DNA from: CAJCIY01 sp036379355
GTDB taxonomy: Bacteria; Actinomycetota; Actinomycetes; Mycobacteriales; CAJCIY01
Direction of reading: 5' to 3'
Length of the DNA: 14,795 bases
Assembly: GCA_036379355.1 (NCBI GenBank)
Contig: DASVGV010000062.1
Span: 1 to 14,795 of the forward strand
Of this stretch, positions 1 to 7,603 are shown one piece after another. The notes below the pieces were generated by a model. That model did not search any database and had not been told where the DNA came from. It worked only from the letters and a program-made list of their open reading frames with translations. Both the position numbers and the translations under genes were made by a program. Position 1 is the stretch's first letter. The number at the start of each line of letters is the position of its first letter.

Positions 1-636
1 GCGGCCGGCCTGGGTGCCGGCCGCACGATCGTGGTGACCCCGCCGTCCCTGGCTCCCCGGCGCATCCCGCGATCGGCACTGCTGCTGCGGCCCGCGCCGT
101 TGCCGGAGCCCACGGCAGCGCTGCCGATCTCCGTCCCGTACCCGGACCGGCCCCTCGTGTACGTCACGCTCGGCACGTTCTCGAACACGAACGTCGCGCT
201 GTTCCGCCTGGTGCTCGCGGCGCTGGCCGACCTGCCGGTGTCCGTGCTCGTGACCGCGGGCCACGGCTTCGATCCGGACGCGCTCGGAGCCGTACCGGAC
301 AACGCCCTCGTCACCGACTTCGTCCCGCAGGCGGCGCTGCTGCCGCACTGCGCGGCCGTGGTCCATCACGCGGGTGCCGGAACGATGTTCGGCGTGCTCG
401 CCCACGGTCTGCCGGCTGTCGCCCTGCCACAGAGCGCGGACAACTTCCTGCTGGCCGACCGGCTGGCGGCGAGTGGCGCTGCGGTCCGACTGCTGCCGGG
501 CGCGGTGACCGTGCGGTCCGTCGAGGAAGCCACCCGAACGGTGCTGTCCGACCCGGCGACGCGGCAGGCGGCCATGCGGCTCGCGAGCGAGATCGCCGCG
601 ATGCCCGACGCGCCTGCGATCGCCGAGCGGTTGTGA
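1..636 (+). CDS. Family-1 (MGT/UGT-like) glycosyltransferase, C-terminal part
   Basis: The reading frame is open from base 1, so the 5' end lies outside the window and any ATG/GTG seen here (for example at 31) is probably internal. The visible part is the nucleotide-sugar-binding C-terminal domain of a GT-B fold enzyme. A beta strand with VYVTLGTF (from about base 160) is followed by the family-1 donor-site signature around bases 361-470: VVHHAGAGTM, then AHGLPAVALPQSADNF, then ASGAAVRL. In this family that block contacts the UDP or dTDP sugar; such enzymes glycosylate small lipophilic acceptors such as macrolides, flavonoids or sterols. Acceptor specificity sits in the missing N-terminal half and cannot be inferred. 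The gene ends in TGA only 7 bp before the convergent acyl-CoA synthetase stop, leaving no room for a separate terminator. Family assignment is firm; the substrate is unknown. Confidence 0.86.
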   Translation, partial: AAGLGAGRTIVVTPPSLAPRRIPRSALLLRPAPLPEPTAALPISVPYPDRPLVYVTLGTFSNTNVALFRLVLAALADLPVSVLVTAGHGFDPDALGAVPDNALVTDFVPQAALLPHCAAVVHHAGAGTMFGVLAHGLPAVALPQSADNFLLADRLAASGAAVRLLPGAVTVRSVEEATRTVLSDPATRQAAMRLASEIAAMPDAPAIAERL

Positions 637-643
637 CGAGAGG

Positions 644-2248
644 TCAGGCAGTCAGCATCTGCTGGGCCCGCTGAAAGTCCGCCTTGCCCGAGGGGCTGCG
701 CGGCACCTCAGCCTGCAGGACCCGCTTGGGTGCCTTGTACGCGGCGAGCCGCTCCTTCACGTGCGCGATGACCGCCGCCTCGTCGACCGGCTGGTCGGCT
801 TGCACGATCGCCGTCACCGCCTGACCCCACTGGGGATCGGGAACCCCGACGACGATGGCGTCCTGGACCCCGGGGTAGGTCTTGAGTGCCTCCTCGACCT
901 CCTCGACGAACACCTTCTCCCCCGCGGTGTTGATGCACATCGACCCGCGTCCGGAGACGTGCACGATGCCGTCCGCGTCGACGGTCGCGATGTCGCCGGA
1001 CAGCAGCCAGCGCACCCCGTCGTACTCGACGATCGTCCGCGCCGTCTTCTCCGGGTCCTTGTAGTAGCCCTGCGGCAGGAAGTCGTGGACCGCGAGCATG
1101 CCGCTCTCCCCCGAACCAGGCGTTACCGGTGTCCCGTCGTCGCGCAGCACCTGGGTGCGCTCACCCACGGCGAACTGCGCCGTGCTGGCGGCCGAGTCGC
1201 CGGTGCTCACGCTGGCGGCCATGCCGACGGCCTCCGAGGAGGAGAACGCATCCGCGAGGACCAGGTGCGGGGCGTGCGCCAGGATCCGCTGCTTCACCGA
1301 CTCGGTCCACATGGCACCCGACGACGTCACGCCCAGCAGCGACGAGAGATCCCACCGCCCCGGATGGGCGTCGAGGGCATCGGCCACGGGGCGCGCGAAC
1401 GGGTCGCCCACGATCGCCCACGCGTTGACGTGTTCGCGCTCGGTGGTGTCGAGCAGCTCCTCCGCGTCGTACTTGTTGCTGGCGAGCAGCACCACCGTGC
1501 CACCGCCGAGCAGCGCGCTGTACGCGGTGAACAGGCCGGTCCCGTGCATGAGCGGGCAGGCGGGGGTGAGCTTCGGCGGCGGGTTACCTGCGTCGAGCAG
1601 CTGCCGCTCCCAGTCCGCCATGGTCTCCGGGACCGGCTCGCCGAGCATGGCCCGCATGCCGAGCCCGACCGACAGGAGCCGGATCACGTCGTCCTGGCGC
1701 CACATCACGGCCTTCGGCATCCCGGTGGTACCGCCGGTGTAGAGGAAGAACAGGTCGTCCGGACTGCGGTCCCAGGGAACGTGCGGACGGTCGGACGGCG
1801 CCGCGGCCCGTTCGTACGGCGTCGCCCAGTCGGGGCAGCCGGTTCCGGCGTCGTCGACGCACACCCACAGCCGTACACCCGGCAGGCGGTCGCGGATCTC
1901 GTTCACCAGGTCGGTGAAGGAGCTGCCGAACACGACGGCCTCGGCGTCGGCGTTGTCGAGGATGTAGTGCACCTCGCCGGCCCGGTACCGGTAGTTGACG
2001 TTGACCGGCACCAGGGAGGCCTTGAACGCCGCGAAGTAGGTCTCGAGATACTCCGGCTGCGAGTACAGGTACGCCGCCACCTTCGCGCCCTGCCGCAGGC
2101 CGGCATCGAGGAAGCTCGCCGCCAGCCCGCTCGCCGCCCGGTCGAAGTCCCGCCAGCTGCGGCGATCCTTCCCCCAGACCAGCGCTTCCTGATCCGGCCG
2201 CCGGTCCGCGACTCGCTCCCACAGATCCGCGTAGTTCCACACGTCCAC
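644..2248 (-). CDS. FadD-type acyl-CoA synthetase (AMP-forming)
   Basis: An ANL-superfamily enzyme that activates a carboxylic acid to acyl-AMP and then acyl-CoA. Numbered from the GTG at 2248 (534 aa), the P-loop YTGGTTGMPK is at about 170-179, the A5 motif SSSEA near 336, the AMP-ribose-binding aspartate in SGD near 419, and the hinge and A8 block with GRGSMCINTAGEK near 433-446. The catalytic lysine is in SPSGKAD near 522. The TGGTTGMPKAVMWRQDD and INTAGEKVFVEEVEEAL wording resembles mycobacterial FadD19, which activates steroid side chains, so a branched or bulky acid is plausible but not shown. Start choice: GGAGGT sits 7 nt before the GTG at 2248. A GTG at 2257 is in frame and three codons longer, but it overlaps that Shine-Dalgarno. 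The gene is divergent from the VOC gene. No beta-oxidation partners are visible, so the pathway is open. Confidence 0.94.
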   Translation of the reverse strand: MDVWNYADLWERVADRRPDQEALVWGKDRRSWRDFDRAASGLAASFLDAGLRQGAKVAAYLYSQPEYLETYFAAFKASLVPVNVNYRYRAGEVHYILDNADAEAVVFGSSFTDLVNEIRDRLPGVRLWVCVDDAGTGCPDWATPYERAAAPSDRPHVPWDRSPDDLFFLYTGGTTGMPKAVMWRQDDVIRLLSVGLGMRAMLGEPVPETMADWERQLLDAGNPPPKLTPACPLMHGTGLFTAYSALLGGGTVVLLASNKYDAEELLDTTEREHVNAWAIVGDPFARPVADALDAHPGRWDLSSLLGVTSSGAMWTESVKQRILAHAPHLVLADAFSSSEAVGMAASVSTGDSAASTAQFAVGERTQVLRDDGTPVTPGSGESGMLAVHDFLPQGYYKDPEKTARTIVEYDGVRWLLSGDIATVDADGIVHVSGRGSMCINTAGEKVFVEEVEEALKTYPGVQDAIVVGVPDPQWGQAVTAIVQADQPVDEAAVIAHVKERLAAYKAPKRVLQAEVPRSPSGKADFQRAQQMLTA

Positions 2249-2309
2249 CGTGTCCACCTCCGGGGCCCGAACCTACGGGAACCCGAATCCGGCCCGCGCC
2301 CGGCCCCGC

Positions 2310-2329
2310 TAGGGTCGAAAGGGAAGGAG
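2310..2329 (+). promoter_or_regulatory. Possible -10 element and ribosome binding site of the VOC gene
   Basis: TAGGGT at 2310-2315 fits the actinobacterial TANNNT -10 pattern, and GGAAGGAG at 2322-2329 is a strong Shine-Dalgarno 10 nt before the ATG at 2340. No convincing -35 box is seen. The two sites leave a very short leader in the 91-bp divergent gap shared with the acyl-CoA synthetase gene. The ribosome binding site is reliable; the -10 is tentative. Confidence 0.4.
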
Positions 2330-2339
2330 TGCATCGCCA

Positions 2340-2726
2340 ATGGCCGTCGCCGGTTTCTCCCACGTCAACCTCACCGTCAGCGATCTCGACCGCAGTCGGG
2401 CCTGGTACGCCCGCGCGGTGGGCTGGACCGAGCTGATGGCCGCACGCACCGACACGACGACGTACGCGGTCGGGCAGGTGCCGGGCGGCGCGATCCTCGT
2501 GCTCCGCACGCACGATGAGCCGGCGGCCGACGCGTTCGACCCGCGCCGCGTCGGCCTCGACCACGTGTCGTTCGCGGTCGCCTCGGTCGCGGACCTGAGC
2601 GAGCTCGAGCAGACACTGCAGTCGATGGGCGCGACGGTCAGCCCGATCGAGCAGACCCCCACCGCACATGTCCTGTCCTTCCGCGACTGCGACGGCATCG
2701 CGCTCGAGGCGTACCTGCCGCTGTGA
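2340..2726 (+). CDS. VOC / glyoxalase-fold family protein
   Basis: A 128-aa protein with two beta-alpha-beta-beta-beta modules of the vicinal oxygen chelate superfamily (glyoxalase I, bleomycin-resistance proteins, extradiol dioxygenases, epimerases). Module one starts with FSHVNLTVSDLDRSRAWYARAVGW; module two starts with GLDHVSFAV and ends with GIALEAYLP. His8, His75 and Glu123 sit where metal ligands are expected, so metal binding is likely intact. Single-domain members of this length usually act as dimers. The reaction cannot be named: lyase, isomerase and drug-sequestration roles are all possible. The stop codon is followed after 24 bp by a permease gene in the same frame, which suggests one transcript and perhaps a detoxification or resistance pair (inference). 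Confidence 0.9.
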   Translation: MAVAGFSHVNLTVSDLDRSRAWYARAVGWTELMAARTDTTTYAVGQVPGGAILVLRTHDEPAADAFDPRRVGLDHVSFAVASVADLSELEQTLQSMGATVSPIEQTPTAHVLSFRDCDGIALEAYLPL

Positions 2727-2750
2727 TCGCGCACCCGTGACCGCCGGCCG

Positions 2751-3968
2751 TTGACCGCGTCCGGCGCGGCGGCGTCCTCGCGGCCGCGGGAAGCGACCCT
2801 GCTCGTCGCCGCACTCGTCCTGACCGGGCTGTCGATGCGGACGGCGGTCACGAGCGTCGGCGCGGTGCTCGACAGCCTGCAGACCGGACTGCACCTGTCC
2901 AGCGGGGTCTCGAGCGTCGTGACCACCCTGCCGGTCATCTGCTTCGCGGTGCTGGGCGCGCTCGCCCCGAGGCTCGCGCGTCGGTTCGGCTCGCACCAGC
3001 TTCTCGTGATCGCTCTCGCGACCATGACCGTCGGCCTCGTGACGCGCGCGGCGGTCGGCTCCGGCTGGGCCTTCGTACTGCTGAGCATCCTGGCTCTGAG
3101 CGGCGGCGCGGTGGCGAACATCCTCATGCCGAGCCTGGTGAAGCGCCACTTTCCGGACCGGATCGGCCGCATGACGGCGGTGTACTCGACGGCGATGGCG
3201 GTCGGCATCACCGCGGCCGCCGGCCTGACGGTTCCGATCGGCTCGGCCGGCGACGGCTGGCGGACCGGACTGGCCTCGTGGGCGCTGCTGAGCCTGGTGG
3301 CGATCGCCCCGTGGTTGCCGACGCTGCGCAACGACCGGCCCGACCGCGCCGCCCCGGCACGCGTGGGTCACGCGGGCATGGGCCGCAGCCCGCTGGCATG
3401 GGCACTCATGCTGTTCTTCGCGTTCCAGTCCTTCCAGGCGTACGTCGCATTCGGCTGGTTCGCGAAGTTCTTCGACAGCCACGGAATCTCCGACAGCACG
3501 GCCGGCTGGCTGGTCGCCGTGCTCACGGCCATGCTCATTCCGGTGTCGCTGTTCGCGCCGGGCCTTACCGTGCGACACCCCCGCGCGGTCATCGTCGTAC
3601 TCGGGGTCTGCGCCCTGGTCGCGTACGTCGGCATGCTGGTCGCTCCCGTCGGCGGCGACTGGGCGTGGATGGTGCTCGCGGGCCTCGGCGGGGGGATGTT
3701 TCCGGTGGCGCTGACACTCATCGGGCTGCGCGCCCGCGGGAGCGAGACGACGGCGCAGCTCTCCGCGTTCGTGCAGACCCGCGGGTACGTCCTGGCCGGG
3801 ACCGGACCGTTGCTGTTCGGTGGCCTGCACGGCGCCAGCAGCAGCTGGACGCTGCCCATGGTCACGCTGCTGGTCGCCCTGGCCATCTGTGTCGTCGCGG
3901 GGTGGCTGGCAGCGGCGCCCCGGTTCGTCGACGACGACCTCCCGCACGCGGTCCGGGCGGACGCGTGA
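2751..3968 (+). CDS. CynX/NimT-type MFS permease
   Basis: A 405-aa, about 12-helix major facilitator protein. The order of segments fits the cyanate permease-like (CynX/NimT) branch: TM1 with LLVAALVLTGLSMRTAVTSVG, a loop ALAPRLARRFG between TM2 and TM3, PSLVKRHFPDRIGRMTAVYST after TM4, a central loop rich in Arg/Pro/Asp near residues 185-210, and a second half that begins at WALMLFFAFQSFQAYVAFGWF. Family members move small anions or nitroimidazole-like compounds; the substrate here is unknown. The start is the TTG at 2751, because no ATG or GTG lies in frame between the preceding TGA and TM1 and the next ATG (2835) would cut into TM1. There is no clear Shine-Dalgarno, so translation may depend on coupling to the VOC gene 24 bp upstream. 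The stop is 1 bp from the convergent dehydrogenase stop. Confidence 0.92.
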   Translation: MTASGAAASSRPREATLLVAALVLTGLSMRTAVTSVGAVLDSLQTGLHLSSGVSSVVTTLPVICFAVLGALAPRLARRFGSHQLLVIALATMTVGLVTRAAVGSGWAFVLLSILALSGGAVANILMPSLVKRHFPDRIGRMTAVYSTAMAVGITAAAGLTVPIGSAGDGWRTGLASWALLSLVAIAPWLPTLRNDRPDRAAPARVGHAGMGRSPLAWALMLFFAFQSFQAYVAFGWFAKFFDSHGISDSTAGWLVAVLTAMLIPVSLFAPGLTVRHPRAVIVVLGVCALVAYVGMLVAPVGGDWAWMVLAGLGGGMFPVALTLIGLRARGSETTAQLSAFVQTRGYVLAGTGPLLFGGLHGASSSWTLPMVTLLVALAICVVAGWLAAAPRFVDDDLPHAVRADA

Positions 3969-3969
3969 C

Positions 3970-5013
3970 CTAAGGGACGAGGACGGCCCGTCCGCGCAGA
4001 GTCCGGGCGTGCATGCGCTCGTAGATCATGGGTGCGTTGTCGAACGTGAACGTCTCGGTCTCGACGGTGATGTCACCGCGCCGGGCCAGCGCGAGCACCT
4101 CGTGCAGCTCGGCAATGCTCCCCCAGTACGGCGCACGGACGCGCACGTCGTGCGGCAGGGTGAGGAACCCGACCGGGACTGCTCCGTCCGCCACGCCGAT
4201 TACCGCGATCTCGCTCTGCGCGTGGACCATCTGCGCGGCGAGCCCACATGTCGCCGCCGTCCCGACAACGTCGAAGACGGCATCGGCCATCCGGCCGCCC
4301 GTGACCTTCCGTACGGCTTCAACGGCGCCGTCGTCGGACGCGAAGGCGTGGTGGGCGCCGACCTCCGCCGCGAACTCGAGCTTGTCCTTGCCGAGGTCCA
4401 GCGCGACGACCTGGCAGGTGGACAGGGCGCGCAGCATCTGGATGGCGAGATGGCCCAGGCCGCCCGCTCCGATCACCACAGCCGTGGTTCCTGGCACCAG
4501 CGCGGGAAGGACCGGCTTGATCGCGTGGTACGGGGTGAGGCCCGCGTCGGCGAGCGGCGCAGCAGCGACGGGATCCAGCCCGTCCAGCGGGACGAGGTGC
4601 CGTGCGTCGTCCACGAGCAGGTAGTCGGCCATGGCCCCGTGCGCACCGAGCCCCGGGGGGAAGATCCCGAGCTCGGCGGCGCGCTCGCAGTACTGCTCGT
4701 TCCCCGTCGCGCACGTGCGGCAACGGCCGCATCCCCACGCGCCGTAGACGATGGCCGCCTCGCCGACCTCGATGCCTCTGGCCGCGGGGCCGAGCGCGGT
4801 GACGACCCCCACGCCCTCGTGGCCGAGGGTGAGCGGAAGCGTGATGCCGGACGCGGCCAGCACCTCGCCGGGCAGGCTCATCACGAACTCGTCGGAATGG
4901 CAGGCGCCGGCGGCCAGCACCCTGAGCAGGACCTGCGCCCCCTGTGGCTCGGGCTCGGTGATCTCCTCGACCCTGGCCGGTTCTCCGACGGTGGTGTAGC
5001 GCAGTGCCCGCAT
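3970..5013 (-). CDS. Zinc-dependent NAD-type alcohol dehydrogenase (ADH-A-like)
   Basis: A 347-aa medium-chain dehydrogenase/reductase that interconverts alcohols with aldehydes or ketones. Catalytic zinc ligands are visible as Cys38 (GACHSDEF), His65-Glu66 (GHEGVG) and Asp156 (PLADAGLTPYH). The structural zinc site is complete with Cys95, 98, 101 and 109. The Rossmann motif is IGAGGLG at 181-187, and an acidic residue (Asp206 in VALDLGKD) at the end of the second strand favours NAD over NADP. The wording RAAELGIFPPGLG and LADAGLTPYHAI closely resembles Rhodococcus ADH-A, an enzyme for secondary alcohols; that substrate class is inferred. GGAGG at 5021-5025 (minus strand) is 7 nt before the ATG. 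The divergent neighbour is a DJ-1/PfpI gene, across a 248-bp gap that may hold both promoters. Confidence 0.95.
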   Translation of the reverse strand: MRALRYTTVGEPARVEEITEPEPQGAQVLLRVLAAGACHSDEFVMSLPGEVLAASGITLPLTLGHEGVGVVTALGPAARGIEVGEAAIVYGAWGCGRCRTCATGNEQYCERAAELGIFPPGLGAHGAMADYLLVDDARHLVPLDGLDPVAAAPLADAGLTPYHAIKPVLPALVPGTTAVVIGAGGLGHLAIQMLRALSTCQVVALDLGKDKLEFAAEVGAHHAFASDDGAVEAVRKVTGGRMADAVFDVVGTAATCGLAAQMVHAQSEIAVIGVADGAVPVGFLTLPHDVRVRAPYWGSIAELHEVLALARRGDITVETETFTFDNAPMIYERMHARTLRGRAVLVP

Positions 5014-5131
5014 GGCATGGCCTCCTCGTATGGCACCGGTGTCGGCGTACAGGATGCCGAACGTTCACCTGTCGGCGTTGACCACGTGTCCGCACACAGG
5101 TCGGCCGCAGCCGGACCACGGACCGCGCGGC

Positions 5132-5155
5132 GTTTGGATCTGACAAGGCGGGCAA
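5132..5155 (+). promoter_or_regulatory. Possible SigB/SigF-type stress promoter for the DJ-1/PfpI gene
   Basis: GTTT at 5132-5135 and GGGCAA at 5150-5155 are 14 nt apart. This resembles the actinobacterial general-stress sigma pattern GTTT-N14-17-GGGTAT but deviates at two of six -10 positions. It lies about 107 bp before the DJ-1/PfpI start. No better housekeeping promoter was seen in 5014-5261. The rest of that gap holds a direct repeat TGTCGGCGT at 5040 and 5070, the palindrome GAACGTTC at 5059-5066, and a 6-bp-arm inverted repeat at 5198-5218. The call is tentative. Confidence 0.25.
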
Positions 5156-5261
5156 CGAGTTGCAGACACAGACCCTTCAGCGGAACGGGCAGCCCGCGCG
5201 GCCACCGCAGAAGGCCGCTCTGTCCCAGTGCGAGACCTGAGTACCAGGAAGGAGCCGACGG

Positions 5262-5816
5262 ATGGCACAAGAGCTTGCAGGCAAGACAATCGCGTTCCTC
5301 GTCGCGAACGAAGGCGTTGAGCAGGTCGAGCTGACCGAACCGTGGCAGGCCGTGCGCGACGCCGGTGGGACGCCGCGACTGGTGGCTCCGGATGCCGGTG
5401 AGGTGCAGGCCTTTAACCATCTCGACAAGGGCGACGTGTTTCCGGTCGATGCCTCCCTGGAGGACAGCACCGACGCGAACTACGACGCGCTGGTGCTGCC
5501 CGGCGGCGTGGCGAACCCCGACCAGCTCCGCATGCAGTCGGACGCAGTCGCGTTCGTCAGGTCGTTCTTCGACACGGGGAAGCCGGTGGCGGTCATCTGC
5601 CACGGTCCCTGGACCCTCGTCGAGGCCGATGTCGTACGGGGCCGGAAGATCACCAGTTGGCCCAGTGTGCAGACCGACCTGCGGAACGCCGGAGCGGACT
5701 GGGTGGATGAGGAGGTCGTGGTCTGCACGAGTGGGCCGAACGTCCTGATTTCCTCACGGAAGCCCGACGACCTGAAGGCCTTCTGCGGCGAGCTGGTCAG
5801 CCGATTCGCCACCTGA
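5262..5816 (+). CDS. DJ-1/PfpI family stress protein (deglycase/protease-like)
   Basis: A 184-aa class-I glutamine-amidotransferase-like protein of the PfpI/YhbO type. The nucleophile elbow AVICHGPWTL places Cys113 and His114 at the active site, and Glu17 in ANEGVEQVEL is the usual acidic partner near the cysteine. Other family marks are DALVLPGGVANPDQLR near 75-90 and SSRKPDDLKAFC near 164-175. The length is normal and the active site intact. Members are described as methylglyoxal/glyoxal deglycases, glyoxalase III or small proteases, typically cytoplasmic and induced by oxidative or carbonyl stress; which activity applies cannot be told here. AGGAAGGAG at 5246-5254 is an excellent ribosome binding site 7 nt before the ATG. 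It is divergent from the alcohol dehydrogenase and followed by a strong hairpin. Confidence 0.95.
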   Translation: MAQELAGKTIAFLVANEGVEQVELTEPWQAVRDAGGTPRLVAPDAGEVQAFNHLDKGDVFPVDASLEDSTDANYDALVLPGGVANPDQLRMQSDAVAFVRSFFDTGKPVAVICHGPWTLVEADVVRGRKITSWPSVQTDLRNAGADWVDEEVVVCTSGPNVLISSRKPDDLKAFCGELVSRFAT

Positions 5817-5823
5817 CCGGCCG

Positions 5824-5852
5824 GCCGGCGCCGCAGCGGAAGCGGCGCCGGC
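5824..5852. terminator. Bidirectional hairpin terminator between convergent genes
   Basis: GCCGGCGCCGC at 5824-5834 is perfectly complementary to GCGGCGCCGGC at 5842-5852, with a 7-nt loop. The 11-bp, all-GC stem lies 7 bp after the DJ-1/PfpI stop and 14 bp from the stop of the converging metallophosphoesterase gene, so it can serve both. There is no T tract, which is common for actinobacterial hairpins. Confidence 0.75.
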
Positions 5853-5866
5853 AACCCGGCGGCTGC

Positions 5867-7537
5867 TCACCTCCCGCGCCCCGGCGGCATGACCTGTTCG
5901 CTCGTGATGCTCACCTTTCCTCCCGGCGTCATGGCGATCAGCTGCTGGTGAATCGGCTCCAAGGTCTTGGCTTCGAGGGTGACGACCTGGAAGCTTGCCG
6001 GTCCGGTGATCTTCGAAAAGAGCTGGACCAGTGGTCCGGCGCTATGCCCACCCGTGCTCCCGCTGATGTACTCCGTGGTGGTGCCGCGATCGACCGGGTT
6101 TGTCGGTTGGTACTGCCTGCCGGTCAGGACAACGGTGAGGTCCGGGCACTGCGCCTCGGCCAGGGGGGTGCCGATGGACTGGTCGTGCATCTCGGCGACG
6201 AGTGGCTTCGTCGCCGCGCATGCGAGCTTCTCCGCGGCGCGCGTTATCCGCGCGTTGGCCTGCTCGGGCGTCTCACCCGCAAACGCGGGGTCGAGGACCT
6301 TGTCGTCATCGGTGCTGGCGAAGGGGATGAAGTCAGGAGCGTTGAAGCCGACGATCCGGACGCCCCCGATCTCGTGAATCTTGCCGTCGGCGATCGTGAT
6401 GTCGGGGTAGGCCTTGGCCATGTTGCTGAACGTCGCGTAGTCGGGATCGTGGTGGCCGCGCGAGACGAGGATCGGGATCTTCCCGGACGCGTCGCGTAGC
6501 GCCGCGAGCTCGGACGTCTCCAAGCTGGTACCCGTGGCGGTCGTGTCACCGCCGATGACGATGATGTTGGCGCGCAGCATCTTGGCCGCCTGGCCGACGA
6601 TGCGTGCCGGCCCGTCCTGGCCCTGGAAGTCGTCCGCGAACACGATCCGGACCTGTCCTTTCACCGGCGCGAGATCCTTCGTGCCGTAGAACTGTTGGAA
6701 CTGCGTCGTGAACGTTGTGGACAGCGCGTTGTAGAAATGGCTCTCCGTGTCGAAGTAGTCCTTGATCTTCGGAACGATCGTGTCGATGAGGTTTCTCCCG
6801 GGACCGCTGATGCCCACTGACCCGAGGCCGATGGAGGCCAGGGCAGGGTCCGGCCTGATGACATGGACCGAGTTCGGCGCGAGGACCGTGATCGCCGACG
6901 GCACGATGAGTCCCAGAGCCGCGGCGGTCACGGACGCTGCGCCGACTGCTCGCGGGAACCGGCGGTCGGCATCGATCAGGGCTACGTGTCCCGGGGCCTG
7001 CGTGGTCAGGTCGTGGCGGCGCTTGACGACGTAGCAGCCCAGGGCGATCTCGGCGAGCAGCACCGAGATGAAGCCGGCCAGCCCGACGCCGAGGTAGTAG
7101 TTCTCCGTGACCCGCGCGATCGCTCGCTGGCTCGCCGTGCCGTCTTGAAAGTCACGAAGAATGGTCGTGACCTTGCTCGGGTCAAGCTGCCCGTTCCTTC
7201 CGGCAAGGTCAGCGTTGTTGTAGTCGAACCGGATGTTCGCGCCCAGCGTCTTCGCGCCGATGCGAATGTGGCTCCTTTCGTGAAACACGGCCGGGAGCGG
7301 AAACTCGACATTGATCGAGTCACTCCCGATATCCAACCGGCTTGTGACCACCGCGCCGGCGATCGTCCCCGGCACCCTGGCCGGCGGCGCCAGTTCCGTC
7401 GCCGCGACCGCCCCCGCCAGCGGCGCCGCAACGATCGCAGCCACGATCACCAGTCGCCGAGCAGCAGAGACGACCGTCCGGGCTCGCCTGCCGGCACCTG
7501 GCGCGCCCCAATCTCCCGCGCGACCCACGCCCGCCAC
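5867..7537 (-). CDS. Membrane-anchored metallophosphoesterase-like protein with degenerate active site
   Basis: A 556-aa protein with an N-terminal hydrophobic segment (about 28-46), a roughly 100-aa presumably extracytoplasmic region, two more helices (about 148-171 and 199-220), and a C-terminal calcineurin-like phosphoesterase fold (about 295-535). The fold is recognised from the spacing of motifs, but most are altered. The usual D-x-H motif reads FADDFQ (300-305) without His. GGD (329-331) is kept. GNHD reads GHHD (361-364), and GHTH reads GRQY (473-476). MHDQ (450-453) may hold the remaining histidine. Normal two-metal catalysis therefore looks lost, which suggests a binding or scaffold role (inference). 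The start is the GTG at 7537, with AGGTGG about 9-10 nt upstream; a GTG at 7528 is an alternative. Downstream of two propeller lipoprotein genes on the same strand, it may join them in envelope work. Confidence 0.82.
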   Translation of the reverse strand: MAGVGRAGDWGAPGAGRRARTVVSAARRLVIVAAIVAAPLAGAVAATELAPPARVPGTIAGAVVTSRLDIGSDSINVEFPLPAVFHERSHIRIGAKTLGANIRFDYNNADLAGRNGQLDPSKVTTILRDFQDGTASQRAIARVTENYYLGVGLAGFISVLLAEIALGCYVVKRRHDLTTQAPGHVALIDADRRFPRAVGAASVTAAALGLIVPSAITVLAPNSVHVIRPDPALASIGLGSVGISGPGRNLIDTIVPKIKDYFDTESHFYNALSTTFTTQFQQFYGTKDLAPVKGQVRIVFADDFQGQDGPARIVGQAAKMLRANIIVIGGDTTATGTSLETSELAALRDASGKIPILVSRGHHDPDYATFSNMAKAYPDITIADGKIHEIGGVRIVGFNAPDFIPFASTDDDKVLDPAFAGETPEQANARITRAAEKLACAATKPLVAEMHDQSIGTPLAEAQCPDLTVVLTGRQYQPTNPVDRGTTTEYISGSTGGHSAGPLVQLFSKITGPASFQVVTLEAKTLEPIHQQLIAMTPGGKVSITSEQVMPPGRGR

Positions 7538-7546
7538 CTACCCACC

Positions 7547-7567
7547 ACCTGGGCGCGCTTACCAGGT
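7547..7567 (-). promoter_or_regulatory. Inverted repeat overlapping the ribosome binding site of the metallophosphoesterase-like gene
   Basis: ACCTGG at 7547-7552 pairs with CCAGGT at 7562-7567 across a 9-nt loop. Read on the minus strand, the 3' arm contains the AGG of the AGGTGG Shine-Dalgarno just before the GTG at 7537. A folded leader would partly hide the ribosome binding site. The pairing is seen directly; a regulatory effect is inference. Confidence 0.35.
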
Positions 7568-7578
7568 TGGCGCGGGTC

Positions 7579-7592
7579 GTCGGCCGGCCGAC
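7579..7592. repeat. 14-bp perfect palindrome between the Kelch-like and phosphoesterase-like genes
   Basis: GTCGGCCGGCCGAC reads the same on both strands and lies 12 bp past the Kelch-like gene's stop and 42 bp before the phosphoesterase start. Without a loop it is a poor terminator, so a protein-binding site or chance GC-rich symmetry are the alternatives. Confidence 0.35.
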
Positions 7593-7603
7593 CAGATGTG
7601 CCC

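Noticed and set aside
761..2518. A 585-codon plus-strand open frame opposite the acyl-CoA synthetase
   Set aside because: Its translation is Arg/His/Val-rich with no fold-like pattern, and the opposite strand encodes a complete, motif-rich enzyme. High GC content makes long antisense frames common.
1584..3947. A 787-codon minus-strand open frame across the VOC and permease genes
   Set aside because: Low-complexity Arg/Gln/Asp/Gly translation, antisense to two genes with clear family motifs; a compositional shadow.
3820..5334. A 504-codon plus-strand frame over the alcohol dehydrogenase
   Set aside because: Antisense to a dehydrogenase with all zinc and NAD motifs; no recognisable domain.
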